64,000 bases of DNA from positions 310,001 to 374,000 of the forward strand of contig CAWFGG010000001.1 of NCBI GenBank assembly GCA_963815325.1, in the 5' to 3' direction. Below are positions 16,906 to 26,500 of the stretch, one piece after another. The position numbers and the translations under genes were made by a program. Under the pieces are notes generated by a model. The model searched no databases and had not been told where the DNA came from. It saw only the letters and a list, made by a program, of their open reading frames with translations. The DNA is from JABDII01 sp963815325. Its GTDB lineage: Bacteria; Gemmatimonadota; Gemmatimonadetes; Gemmatimonadales; GWC2-71-9. Within the stretch, counting starts at the first letter, position 1. The number at the start of each line of letters is the position of its first letter.

Positions 16906-18513
16906 TTACGGCGCGGCGCGCCACGTCGGAAGTTCGAGCAAAGGTATGGCCAGCGGCTGCCGGACCCGCAGAATGGGGGAGTCTTGGCCTTGGCGCAAGT
17001 CGCGATCGAGGAAGTTCCAGGCAGCGACACCATCAGCGGAACCGGGCTCCAGCAGGTAAGCGGCGAGCACGCCGAGACGCTGCCCCGTCGGTACGAAGAA
17101 CCAGCCCGCCACCGCGCGTCCGGCCTCAGGCCGCCAGGCCCCGGCCAGGTCGACCATCCGATGGCCCTGAAATGGCCGCGCTGCTCCCACAAGGCTGTCG
17201 ATATGGAACGCCTCGACGGGTCCCGTCCACTCCTCGCCAACCCGGGCGACCCGTATTCCGTGACGGCCAAGCAGCTCCACGACGTGCCCGAGCCGCGGCG
17301 GGAGGAGGTAGCCCGCCGCAAGAGCCTCGCGGCGCACGGGGGCGAAGCGATCGAACACCGGCATGCGGATCGACCGGTAGGTCCCGGTGCGGCGGCGGCG
17401 GGAGAATCCGTGCGATCCATCGCCGGCCGGTTCCGTGATCTCGGCGATGACCTCGAGGACGCGGGGGGCAGCATAGTCGGACCGCACGGCTATGGAGTCC
17501 GGTACCCAGCGCCCGGGTGGTCCGTCGAGCGACGCGATGGTATCGCGCTGCTCGGCCGCAAGGCTCAGGATCTCGTGCACGAAGTTATACGTGGCCCTGA
17601 TGCGCTCCTCAAAAGGCGCATTGCTGTAGGCCTCGCTGAGGATCGCCATACGGCCGCGCATGGCAAACCAGTTGACGCCATAGCGCGGGTATGGTTCGTA
17701 GGTAAACCATCCCTGATCGAGGGAATCGGCCTCTTGATTCTTGAAGTTGCCGTAATCGAAAATCTCCTGACCATGCCGTTCGCGCATGCGGGTGCGGACG
17801 GTTGGGAGGAACACGTCCTGTACGAAATCGTTTGACGGGCCACTGCTTGGATTGAGCCCCGGTGAATAGGTGAGTGCGTACCCGTGGTAACTCCCGTTAG
17901 TGGTGTGGAGGTCAATGAAGAAATCCGGGTCCCACTCATTGATGAGCGCCGCGGCACCCCGTGTCTCCGGTGCCTCCATCTTGACGTAGTCCCGGTTCAG
18001 GTCGAGTCCCTGTCCATTGACCCTCCGTCCGACCACCGAAGGACCGTTTTGCCCCGGCCGATTCCGGTCGGACGGCCCGATTGCCTCGTTCCCGTCGACA
18101 TTGTAAATCGGCACCACGAGGACGATCACGCTATCCAAGAGCGGCCGAAGCACCCCGAGCGTCAACTCACGAAGCAGCATCTGAGCGGCCTCTTTGCCCT
18201 CGACTTCTCCAGCGTGAATGTTGCCCTGGATGTAGAGAATGGGCTTTCGGGTCCTGTGGGCGTCCGCGGCATCATCGACCATTGGCCGGGCGGCAAGTAC
18301 CCAAGGGATCGACCGTCCCTCCACGCTTCGGGCCAGCGTGCCGACTCTGAGGTCGGCGCCGGCCCGCTCGAGTGAGTCGAGGAACGACCCCACGTCCTGG
18401 TAGGTCGAGGTTTGCTGTGCAGTGGTGCGCTCGGGTCGGGTGCTCTGTCCGACGAGGAGCCCGCTCGACAGCGGCACCAGCACGAGCAGTGACGTGCAGA
18501 ATCGGGGGGTCAT
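16906..18513 (-). CDS. Secreted M14-family zinc carboxypeptidase
   Basis: This 535-residue protein has a signal peptide (LLVLVPLSSGLLVGQ). Zinc ligands are in NIHAGEVEGKEAA (HxxE) and DFFIDLHTTNG (His), and GLDLNRDYVKMEAPET supplies the Asn/Arg substrate-binding region of carboxypeptidase A-like enzymes. The C-terminal 180 residues form an extra domain. It probably trims peptides in the periplasm or outside the cell. Its ATG overlaps the stop of the HExxH protease gene by four bases, so the two are coupled. Confidence 0.88.
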   Translation of the reverse strand: MTPRFCTSLLVLVPLSSGLLVGQSTRPERTTAQQTSTYQDVGSFLDSLERAGADLRVGTLARSVEGRSIPWVLAARPMVDDAADAHRTRKPILYIQGNIHAGEVEGKEAAQMLLRELTLGVLRPLLDSVIVLVVPIYNVDGNEAIGPSDRNRPGQNGPSVVGRRVNGQGLDLNRDYVKMEAPETRGAAALINEWDPDFFIDLHTTNGSYHGYALTYSPGLNPSSGPSNDFVQDVFLPTVRTRMRERHGQEIFDYGNFKNQEADSLDQGWFTYEPYPRYGVNWFAMRGRMAILSEAYSNAPFEERIRATYNFVHEILSLAAEQRDTIASLDGPPGRWVPDSIAVRSDYAAPRVLEVIAEITEPAGDGSHGFSRRRRTGTYRSIRMPVFDRFAPVRREALAAGYLLPPRLGHVVELLGRHGIRVARVGEEWTGPVEAFHIDSLVGAARPFQGHRMVDLAGAWRPEAGRAVAGWFFVPTGQRLGVLAAYLLEPGSADGVAAWNFLDRDLRQGQDSPILRVRQPLAIPLLELPTWRAAP

Positions 18514-20468
18514 GGAGCCACCTCCAATACCCCGGAAGGGGAGTCGGGTGGAATCAAGTAGCGGGTCTCCTCGACAAACGGCTGGCCATCGTCCACGGTA
18601 AATGTGACTTCGGGGATGAGCACGGGCCGGCGGCGTGGCCCCACGGAGAGATCGCGCGCGTCACCATGCGAGGGAAACCACGCCGCAACGCTCCTATCCA
18701 GGATCACTTGGAATGCATCCGTATCCCGCCTCATCACGAGGCGCCTCAACTCAGCGGACTCCGGCACGGCATCGGCAAGGGCCGCGATCATGAGATAGCC
18801 CTGGACGTGCGGGTCCAGTGGACGCGCGGCTGCCATCTCCGCAAGTTTCTCGGCCTCTCCGAACGCGATGAGGGGAAACTCGACCGCGAGCTTCCGCAGA
18901 ATTCGGTCGGCCTCGTACTCGGCCAACCCCTCCGCCAAGTAGAGGTCCGGCTCTGTCACAGTGAGGACCGTGCCATTTGCCCCCAACGACACCCCGGGGC
19001 CATCGGGATGGGTGCGCACATGGCCGTGGACAATGTGATGCCATTCATGGAGCACCGTCCCGATCGCAAAGAGGGGCATGGTGCTCGGGTCGATCAAAAC
19101 AACGTCGCGCGCTTCGAGGAATCCGCCGCGGGCCCGTGCGGATTCCTGGCCTATGCTACTGATCTCGTACCGCAATGTCCCGAGATCGACGACTGACGTT
19201 CCGGGGGCTGGTGGCCCTACCTCTTGAACAACCTGCCGCAGTCCTGCTTGACCATGTCGTGCCAGCCAGCGGGCTGCAGATGGATTTTCTACGACGATCA
19301 ACCGATCGAGGACTTCCGAAAAGACGCCGGCCACTGGTGCGCCTTCGGCGTACCCGAACAGGCGCACGCGAACGGCCGGCACAGGCGCGCCATTGTCGGG
19401 CCAAGCTGATTGTACGATGTCGGCAAGGGAACGTGCACCGGAGTCCCCGAGCCACGGCTCGGTCACGAGGAATCGCATGGCGGCTTCGTACCAGTGCACG
19501 GCCCCTTCGTAGCCGGCCAGCAACGCTTGAACCGCGCGGAACGAATCCGGAGCTCCGTGCTGCATGGGGCCGAGTACGGCGCCGTAGTGCTCCGGCTCCG
19601 TGTTCGAGAGGACGAAGAGACGGTACAGTTCTAAAGCGATCACTTCATCGGCAGGCTGGTGTTCCGATCGGGACAGACGTCCGGCCACCGAAAGCGCGGC
19701 CGTGGCGCTTGCCCATTCAACTCCCGGCAGCTGCTGGCGCGCAGCGTGGAGTGCCACGTCATGAATGTCGACGTGCCACTCACCGGTCGGCCGGAAGAGG
19801 AAGTCGAACCGCTTGCGGGCGGAATCGCTGACCAAGCGACGACGTATGGTCGCCAACACGGTCCGGTGCGCGGCGACCATCGCCTCCCGGTCACGCAGTC
19901 CCATGGCACGGATCACCGCGGCCTCGCCCAAGTCCTCTCGACTCAACGCCGTGAGTCCGGATGCGTCCGCCACCGCGCGATATCGTTCGATCACCGACTC
20001 GGTGGTGTGCCCGCGCGCGGCGGCGGCTCGCAGCCAGGCGCCCGGCAGCCGCTGGATGGAATCGCCCACTCCATAGAAGACGAGAACTTGCCGCTGAGTG
20101 AATCGCGGCAGCGATGCGTAAAATTCGACAGAATCCGCGAGGCGCTCGGCAACCCACTGACGGCGCTCCCCGCCGTCCACGAACGCTTCCCCGACCAAGC
20201 TGTCCTGGTCGAGTCGGCCGGTGAACCGCCGGAATCTCGAGCCGGTCACCAACCACTCGACTCGGTCATCATCGAACGCGCGACCCGTGAGCGGGCGAGG
20301 GCCGCTCGTAACGCCTGCCAAGTCCACGGTGCCAGACACGGTTGCCCCATCAACCGCGAGCCACAACTCACCCAAAATCGTGGCAGGAATGCCGCCGCGA
20401 AGGATGACCCTCCACCGGCCGGCCACCTGACCATTGAGCGCGGGGTTGTAACTGAGGAAGACCAGCAT
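18510..20468 (-). CDS. Secreted HExxH zinc metalloprotease-like protein
   Basis: The zinc motif is GTVLHEWHHIVHGH, and a downstream glutamate in YLAEGLAEYEADRIL fits the gluzincin arrangement (HExxH...E). The ~400 residues before it form helical repeats (ERYRAVADASGL and similar) plus an early beta-rich part. The start is uncertain. The ATG at 20468 gives a short signal-like MLVFLSYNPALNGQVAG; the frame runs 65 codons further, overlapping the adaptor gene with Arg-rich, unlikely sequence. It heads the protease pair and follows the RND genes. Confidence 0.65.
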   Translation of the reverse strand: MLVFLSYNPALNGQVAGRWRVILRGGIPATILGELWLAVDGATVSGTVDLAGVTSGPRPLTGRAFDDDRVEWLVTGSRFRRFTGRLDQDSLVGEAFVDGGERRQWVAERLADSVEFYASLPRFTQRQVLVFYGVGDSIQRLPGAWLRAAAARGHTTESVIERYRAVADASGLTALSREDLGEAAVIRAMGLRDREAMVAAHRTVLATIRRRLVSDSARKRFDFLFRPTGEWHVDIHDVALHAARQQLPGVEWASATAALSVAGRLSRSEHQPADEVIALELYRLFVLSNTEPEHYGAVLGPMQHGAPDSFRAVQALLAGYEGAVHWYEAAMRFLVTEPWLGDSGARSLADIVQSAWPDNGAPVPAVRVRLFGYAEGAPVAGVFSEVLDRLIVVENPSAARWLARHGQAGLRQVVQEVGPPAPGTSVVDLGTLRYEISSIGQESARARGGFLEARDVVLIDPSTMPLFAIGTVLHEWHHIVHGHVRTHPDGPGVSLGANGTVLTVTEPDLYLAEGLAEYEADRILRKLAVEFPLIAFGEAEKLAEMAAARPLDPHVQGYLMIAALADAVPESAELRRLVMRRDTDAFQVILDRSVAAWFPSHGDARDLSVGPRRRPVLIPEVTFTVDDGQPFVEETRYLIPPDSPSGVLEVAP

Positions 20469-20553
20469 CAGCGTGGCGAGTATGCGCGGCGCAGTCCAGC
20501 CTCCACGTGGACCACGGCGCGGATTCGTTCCGCGGCGCCGGGAAGCCTGTTTG

Positions 20554-21699
20554 CTAAGGAGACGCAGGGGGGGAGTTCTCTGACGCGGCCCCAGCAGGGG
20601 ATGCCGGTTCGGGACCAGCCTTGGCGGCTGCCGTATCCGCGGGCACGACTTGTTGACGGTCAACCGGGATGGGCGTCACCGCCATTCCGGGCTGGAGGCG
20701 GACCTGTCCGCCGACCACCACTTGCTCTCCGGCAGCCACGCCTGAACGGATCTCGACAAAGCCAGGGATTCGGACTCCCAACTCAACCGCGCGTCGCTCC
20801 GCCTTGCTGCTGTCGTCGATCACCCAGATCACCGGCCCTGCCTCGAGCGGGACGATCGCCTCCTCGGGAACGATCGTCGCTGCGGGGCGCACGTCGGTGG
20901 CCAGCCGGACTTCAATGAACATGCCGGGCTGGAGATCTCCCTCACGGTTCGGAACGCGGGCTTTCACCAGGATCGTCCGCGAGGGAAGGGTGACGATGGG
21001 ATCGACGAACTCGACGGTACCCCGGAAATCACGCCCCGAAATGGCCGCTACCCGGAAGGCGACCTCCTGCCCGAGGGCGAGTTCCGAGGCGTAGCGCTCG
21101 GGAACCTGAAACACGGCACGCTGGGGGTGAACGGTCTGGAGCGTGACCAACCCGGTGGAGCTGGTGACGTAATCGCCCAGGCTCACTTGCCGCGAGCCGG
21201 CGACACCGCCAAAGGGAGCGCGGACGACGGTCCGGTCGAGGCGGACCTTGAGAAGTTCGTACTGCGCCTCGCTACTGCGGGCGGTGGCTTCCGCCTGTTC
21301 CAGATCGGCCTGCGAGGCGGCATTCTGTGCGATGAGAGTGCGAGTCCGTTCCAAGGCCTGGCGGCTGAGATCTCGCTCGGCTTCGGCCCGAGCGACCTGG
21401 GCGACCAGCTCCGCGTCGTCGACCTTGAACAGTGGCGCCCCGGCCCGAACGTATCTGCCCTCCCGAAAGAGGATACCGGTGATTCGTCCGTCGATGTCCG
21501 GCCGGAGGATGATCGATTGCACGGCTTCGATCTGACCCGTTGTCTGAATCGCGTCGATCACCGTGTCCACCTGCGCCCGAGCGACCTCCACTGGCGCCGC
21601 AAATCCGCCGCCGCCAAACCCGCCATCTTCGGCTTGCCCATCGCCACAACCCCATGCGGCGACAACCGCGAGCCCGAATACCAGACCTCGTGTGACCAT
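20554..21699 (-). CDS. RND efflux periplasmic adaptor (HlyD/AcrA family) lipoprotein
   Basis: This 381-residue adaptor links the inner-membrane pump to the outer-membrane channel. The signal ends in AVVAAWGCGDG, a lipobox. The lipoyl-like half motif GRITGILFREGRYVRAGAPL, a coiled-coil hairpin rich in AEAERDLSRQALERTRTLI, and the returning VRAPFGGVAGSRQVSLGDYV are all present. A Gly-rich patch (GGFGGGGF) follows the lipid anchor. ATG and the tolC stop share one base (TAATG). The C-terminus is an Ala/Pro/Ser tail. Confidence 0.92.
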   Translation of the reverse strand: MVTRGLVFGLAVVAAWGCGDGQAEDGGFGGGGFAAPVEVARAQVDTVIDAIQTTGQIEAVQSIILRPDIDGRITGILFREGRYVRAGAPLFKVDDAELVAQVARAEAERDLSRQALERTRTLIAQNAASQADLEQAEATARSSEAQYELLKVRLDRTVVRAPFGGVAGSRQVSLGDYVTSSTGLVTLQTVHPQRAVFQVPERYASELALGQEVAFRVAAISGRDFRGTVEFVDPIVTLPSRTILVKARVPNREGDLQPGMFIEVRLATDVRPAATIVPEEAIVPLEAGPVIWVIDDSSKAERRAVELGVRIPGFVEIRSGVAAGEQVVVGGQVRLQPGMAVTPIPVDRQQVVPADTAAAKAGPEPASPAGAASENSPPASP

Positions 21700-22976
21700 T
21701 AGTCCTTCCCGGTGAAGAGGCGCCGGCCGAGAATCGCTTCCAGTCCCGCCAGTGCCAATCGTGTTGCCGTGCGGGACTGTACCAGCCCCGCCTGGGCGTC
21801 GCTCAAGTTGACCTGCGCTTCGAGGAGATCGAGAATGTCGGTTGCGCCGCTCCGATAGCGTGCCTGCTGAACACGATAATTCTCTTCGGCAACGACAACG
21901 GCCTGCGCGGCGAGGTCGGTCGCCGCCCGCGACGTCAGGTACTGGTCATAGGCCTGGGTTACGTCGGGTCGGGCCGAGCGTTCCAGGTCCTCACGAATGG
22001 CACGGGCGACGTCGCGGTTGACGCGTGCCTGCGTAATACCGATCTCGCGTCTTCCTCCGTCCCAGATCGGCAGGCTCACCCCGATCGAGAGGGTCGAGCG
22101 CTTGGTTGCGTTCGGGAAGACTTTCACGTCGAAGGCGGAGGTGTTCGCAGTCAGCCCGATTTGCGGCAACCATGCCGAACGTTGGGCCCAGAGCTGTGCT
22201 CCGGCACGCTGCTCACTCGCCCGGGCAACCCGATAGCTCGGACCCTGTTCCAGGGCTTCGGCGACGGCCTCTTCGAGGGTCAGCGGGAGATCGGGCGCGG
22301 GCCCGGACGGCAGTGGCGCGGCATCCACCGGCCCTGCCGCCCCAATCAGGCTGCCCAGGGTCAGTCGCGACACACGGAGCCGGCTTTCCTCGCGCAGCAG
22401 GTTGACGCGAGCCCGGGTGAGTTCCAGCAAGAGCCGGAGCGAATCGGTCTGGACGGCCGCCCCGGACAATACCCGGGCCCGCGCAACGACCAACTGTTCC
22501 TCGGCGCGGGCCACCCGTTGCCGAGCGACTTCGGTGAGCTCCCTGTTCGAGACCAGATCATAGTAGGCCGACTCGGTGAGGAGCGCAGCCGCGAAGCGCG
22601 CCTCCAGTTCCCCCGCTCGAGCGCCGGTCAGCTGGGCCTTGGCGGCCGCGAGATCGGCAAATTTCCGTCCGCCCGCAAAGAGTTCGTATTGGCCGGTCAA
22701 CTGGGCAAAGGCAAACGTCTTCGATGCCGCGCCCGTCCCGATATTGAAACTCGGCGAGGAGGAGACCTGGTAGCTCCCCTGCACCGTGATCGAAGGAAGG
22801 ATGAAGGCCAGGTAGGCTGCGCGCCGACCCCACGCCGCGTTATCGATCTGTCCGAGGGCCGCAACGTAGTTGGGATCGAGCTGGGTCGCGCGTTCCAAGG
22901 CTTCGGCAAGGGTGACGCGAGGCATGGTATCCGTCGCGGCAACCTGCACCGCCAGGAACAATCCGAGCAGCATCAT
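21699..22976 (-). CDS. TolC-family outer-membrane efflux channel
   Basis: The 425-residue protein has a signal peptide and two TolC repeats, each beginning with a conserved helix (RVTLAEALERATQLDPNYVA and LTLEEAVAEALEQGPSYRVA). The C-terminal part includes RSGATDILDLLEAQVNLSDA. Three copies should form the outer-membrane and periplasmic tunnel for the RND pump. It overlaps the RND gene by four bases, so permease, channel and adaptor form one operon. Confidence 0.92.
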   Translation of the reverse strand: MMLLGLFLAVQVAATDTMPRVTLAEALERATQLDPNYVAALGQIDNAAWGRRAAYLAFILPSITVQGSYQVSSSPSFNIGTGAASKTFAFAQLTGQYELFAGGRKFADLAAAKAQLTGARAGELEARFAAALLTESAYYDLVSNRELTEVARQRVARAEEQLVVARARVLSGAAVQTDSLRLLLELTRARVNLLREESRLRVSRLTLGSLIGAAGPVDAAPLPSGPAPDLPLTLEEAVAEALEQGPSYRVARASEQRAGAQLWAQRSAWLPQIGLTANTSAFDVKVFPNATKRSTLSIGVSLPIWDGGRREIGITQARVNRDVARAIREDLERSARPDVTQAYDQYLTSRAATDLAAQAVVVAEENYRVQQARYRSGATDILDLLEAQVNLSDAQAGLVQSRTATRLALAGLEAILGRRLFTGKD

Positions 22977-25900
22977 GCTTCAACCGTGGCGCGCGGGATT
23001 CGGCCTCGCCACCCTCCGACAGCCAGCCGGATCTGGAGCGCATCCAACAGGACGTAGACCACCGGCACCAGGAAGAGCGTCAGGACCGTCGAGACCATGA
23101 TGCCCCCGACGATGACCAGGCCGAGTGGAATCCTGCTCTCGGAGCCGGCGCTGAGCCCCAACGCGATTGGCATGGCCCCTGCTACTGTTGATGTAGCCGT
23201 CATCAGGATCGGCCGGAGACGGATGCGACCCGCCTCGAGCACGGCATCGATGGTGTCCAGTCCTTTGGCCTTCAATTGATTGGCATATTCCACCAACAGG
23301 ATCGAGTTCTTCGACGCCAACCCGATCAGGAGGATCATCCCGATTTGGCTGTAGAGATTGAGCGTGGACTGCATGATGAAGAGCGTCACCAGCGCACCGC
23401 TTACTGCTAATGGCACCGCGAGGAGTACGGTGAACGGGTGCACCAGCGACTCGAATTGGGCGGCCAGGACCATGTAGACCACGATGAGTGCCAGCACAAA
23501 CGCGAAATACAACGCCGTTCCGCTGTCTTCCAGCTCTCGGGATTCCCCGGCGAGTGCGGTGGAGCTACCGGGTGGTAGCACTTCAGCCGCGGCTGCACGG
23601 AGGGAATCAATCGCCGAGCCAAGCACCAGGCCGGGCGCAAGGCTCGCGTCGAGCGTGTACGAGCGCACCCGATTGTAGTGCAGCAGCGCCGACGGACCGA
23701 TATTCTCGGTCACGGTGGCGACTTGATCGAGATTGATCAACCCGCCGTCGCGCCCGCGGACATAGAGGCCGCTCATGTCGCTCGGCGTGGCTCGCTCCTC
23801 CGGGCGCATCTGTACCACGACATCGTAGAGCTTGTTGTCGCGGGTAAACGTGCTGACCCGCCGACCCCCGAGCATGGTTTCGAGCGTCGCCCCGATAGAC
23901 TCCACCGAGACGCCGAGATCTTCGGCCCGATCGCGTTGGTAGCTGACGGTGAGTTCCGGTTTGTTCACCTTGAGGTCGATGTCGAGGTTGATCAATCCGG
24001 GAATCTGGGCTGCCCGCGCCTGGAAGCGGTCCATGCCGGCCACCAACGAATCGAAGTTCGGGTGTTGCACCACGAACTGCACCGGCTTCCCGAAGCCTCC
24101 GATGGGCGAGGGGGCGAAGGCAAATGCCTGAACCCCCGGGATCCCGAAATATTGAGGGAAGAGCTCTCCGATCACGTCCTGGGTGGAGCGACTGCGCTCC
24201 GACCAGTCGGTGAGCTGTGCGAAGACAATGCCTTGGTTGACCGGAACGAAGCCGCCCACGATGCTGAAGTACGACTCGACGTCGGCGGTCCTGGCCAGAA
24301 TCGCCTCGACCTGTCGTTGGTATTGATCTGTGAACTCGACCGTGGACCCTTCCGGCGCCTGAATGGCGCTGAGGAACCACCCACGATCCTCGTCCGGGAC
24401 GAACTCCCGTTCGAGCGCCTGGAAGGTGACCACCGCCACCACGAGAGCGCCGACGGCACCACCAAGGACGACGCCGCGATGCCGCACTGCCCAGGTGAGC
24501 GCCTTGGCGTAGCCCGTCGCCAGCCCTACAAACCCGCGCTCGAACGCCTGAAACACCGGCCCGTGCGACTTGGGGACCCGCAAGATTTTGGCGCACAGCA
24601 TGGGTGTCAGGCTGAGCGCGACGAAGCTCGACACGATCACCGCACCAGCCAACGCCACGCCGAACTCGTTGAACAGCCGACCGGTCGTGCCCTGGAGGAA
24701 GGCCAACGGCGAGAACACCGCCACGAGCGCGACCGTGGTGGCAATCACGGCGAATGCGATTTCCCGCGTGCCGTCGCGTGCGGCGATTGCCGGGTCTTCG
24801 ACCAGCTCTTCCTGGTGGCGGTAGGCGTTCTCGAGCACAACGATGGCGTCATCCACCACGAGGCCGATCGCGAGAATCAGCGCCAGTAAGGTAAAGGTAT
24901 TGATCGAGAATCCGAGGAAGAACATGACCGCGAAGGCCGCAATGATCGACACGGGAATCGCGAGACCCGGAATCAGCGTGGCGCGGACATTGCGCAGTGC
25001 CAGGAAGATGATGACGACGACCAGAAACGCCGCGAGCCCGAGCGTCAGCAGCGTCTCGCGGATGGATCGCTTGACATAAATCGAGGAATCGAACGCCGCT
25101 TCGATCTCGACACCGGGCGGAAGTGCTGCCTGCACCTCGGGCAGGCCCGCACGAATGTTCTCGGCCACGTCGAGCAGATTCGCCTTGGACTGACGGACCA
25201 CGCCGATACCGATAGCGGAAACGCCCTTGTATCGCAGGGTACTCCGCTCCTCTCGGGCGGCCAGCTCGACTTTCGCCAGATCGATCAGCTTCACCAACTG
25301 GCCGCCCTGGTTGGCCACCGTGATGTTGCCGAACTGTTCGGGCGTCTTGAGTTCGCCCAAGGAGCGAACGGTGAACTCCCGAGTCTCGGATTCGATTCTG
25401 CCGGCCGGGATTTCCACGTTCCGGGTCCGGATGGCGTTCTCGACGTCTTGGACCGTCAGCCCGCGCGCCGCGAGCTCCTTCGGCGAGAGCCAGATTCGCA
25501 TGGAGTATTGCCGCTGCCCGGCAATGAAGACCCGCCCGACCCCGGTAATGGTTTGCAGTCGGGTCTTCACGATCCGGTCTGCGATGTCGGAGAGCTGCAT
25601 GCGGGTGTAGTTGGCCCCAGAAAGCGCTATCCAATAGAAGGGCTGCGCGTCGGCGTCCTGCTTGGCCACCACGGGCTCGCCGACCTCTCGGGGCAGCCGG
25701 CCCCGCACCCGGGAGACCTTGTCGCGCACGTCCTGCGCGGCGCTCTCGATGTCCCGACCCAGGTTGAATTCGAGGGTGATGTTGCTGCTTTGCTCCGCGC
25801 TCGAGCTGGTGAGGGTACGAAGGCCCTCAACGGTGCTCAATTCCTCTTCGAGAATGTCCGTCACGGCCGATTCGACCACCCGTGGATTGGCACCGGGCAA

Positions 25901-26050
25901 GAAGGTCGACACCGAGATGATGGGCGGGTCGATATCGGGAAACTCCCGTACCTGAAGTCGGGTGTACCCAATGACGCCAAAAAGCACGAGTGCCGCGCTC
26001 ATCATCGTAGCCAGCACGGGGCGCTCGATCGACGTATCGGACAGTTTCAT
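22973..26050 (-). CDS. RND efflux permease, HAE1 (AcrB/MexF-like)
   Basis: This 1025-residue inner-membrane pump has the N-terminal helix FIERPVLATMM-type start (here IERPVLATMMSAALVLFGV), porter motifs GVGRVFIAGQRQYSMRIWL, and the proton-relay pair in IGLVVDDAIVVLENAYRHQE. The second half repeats the architecture and ends with LASKNSILLVEYANQLKAKG. This DD signature indicates the drug/hydrophobe-exporting HAE1 group, not the heavy-metal group. The ATG has GAGG five bases upstream. It is first in the long minus-strand run down to lepB. Confidence 0.94.
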   Translation of the reverse strand: MKLSDTSIERPVLATMMSAALVLFGVIGYTRLQVREFPDIDPPIISVSTFLPGANPRVVESAVTDILEEELSTVEGLRTLTSSSAEQSSNITLEFNLGRDIESAAQDVRDKVSRVRGRLPREVGEPVVAKQDADAQPFYWIALSGANYTRMQLSDIADRIVKTRLQTITGVGRVFIAGQRQYSMRIWLSPKELAARGLTVQDVENAIRTRNVEIPAGRIESETREFTVRSLGELKTPEQFGNITVANQGGQLVKLIDLAKVELAAREERSTLRYKGVSAIGIGVVRQSKANLLDVAENIRAGLPEVQAALPPGVEIEAAFDSSIYVKRSIRETLLTLGLAAFLVVVIIFLALRNVRATLIPGLAIPVSIIAAFAVMFFLGFSINTFTLLALILAIGLVVDDAIVVLENAYRHQEELVEDPAIAARDGTREIAFAVIATTVALVAVFSPLAFLQGTTGRLFNEFGVALAGAVIVSSFVALSLTPMLCAKILRVPKSHGPVFQAFERGFVGLATGYAKALTWAVRHRGVVLGGAVGALVVAVVTFQALEREFVPDEDRGWFLSAIQAPEGSTVEFTDQYQRQVEAILARTADVESYFSIVGGFVPVNQGIVFAQLTDWSERSRSTQDVIGELFPQYFGIPGVQAFAFAPSPIGGFGKPVQFVVQHPNFDSLVAGMDRFQARAAQIPGLINLDIDLKVNKPELTVSYQRDRAEDLGVSVESIGATLETMLGGRRVSTFTRDNKLYDVVVQMRPEERATPSDMSGLYVRGRDGGLINLDQVATVTENIGPSALLHYNRVRSYTLDASLAPGLVLGSAIDSLRAAAAEVLPPGSSTALAGESRELEDSGTALYFAFVLALIVVYMVLAAQFESLVHPFTVLLAVPLAVSGALVTLFIMQSTLNLYSQIGMILLIGLASKNSILLVEYANQLKAKGLDTIDAVLEAGRIRLRPILMTATSTVAGAMPIALGLSAGSESRIPLGLVIVGGIMVSTVLTLFLVPVVYVLLDALQIRLAVGGWRGRIPRATVEA

Positions 26051-26271
26051 GCGTCCTCGACTTGATTGGACTGCGCGGGCCGCCGCCTCAGAGCTAGGAT
26101 TGACGTCCCCCTACGAGCACCCGACCCCATTGGTTACTGCCCCGGACGGCAGGGATGGGCAGACCATGGGGCGTCGGGGGTCGTCCTCGCGCGGCTATCG
26201 GGGCAGGGAATTGCTGGGGAAGAACGCGGCCTGCTGAGTCCTCGTCAAAAGAATGCTGGAGAGTCGTCGGG

Positions 26272-26433
26272 TTAAGATGACTCGCTGCCCAGTCGGGCGT
26301 CCACGAGCGGTCCGGCGAACAGGAGGATCATCGCGTTCACGAGGAGCCCGATCAAACCAGTCACGAATGCCAGCGCAGCGAGCATCAGGCCGGCGCCAAT
26401 TGTGGCCAGGACTATCACGAGGACGTCGAACAT
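26272..26433 (-). CDS. 53-residue membrane protein
   Basis: This short gene begins MFDVLVIVLATIGAGLMLAA and continues with a second hydrophobic stretch (FVTGLIGLLVNAMILLFAG), then a short polar tail. AGGAG sits seven bases before the ATG, which makes the start convincing. Two transmembrane helices are likely. I do not recognise a family. It lies between the HEAT gene and the RND operon on the same strand. Confidence 0.65.
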   Translation of the reverse strand: MFDVLVIVLATIGAGLMLAALAFVTGLIGLLVNAMILLFAGPLVDARLGSESS

Positions 26434-26500
26434 CGTGCCGCTCCTGAAATCAGACTCTGAAGGACACGTAGGTTACATCCCTGGTCGGCATCCTCGCAAC

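Noticed and set aside
19659..20918. A 419-codon open frame on the plus strand
   Set aside because: It lies antisense to the HExxH protease and adaptor genes and shows low-complexity basic composition.
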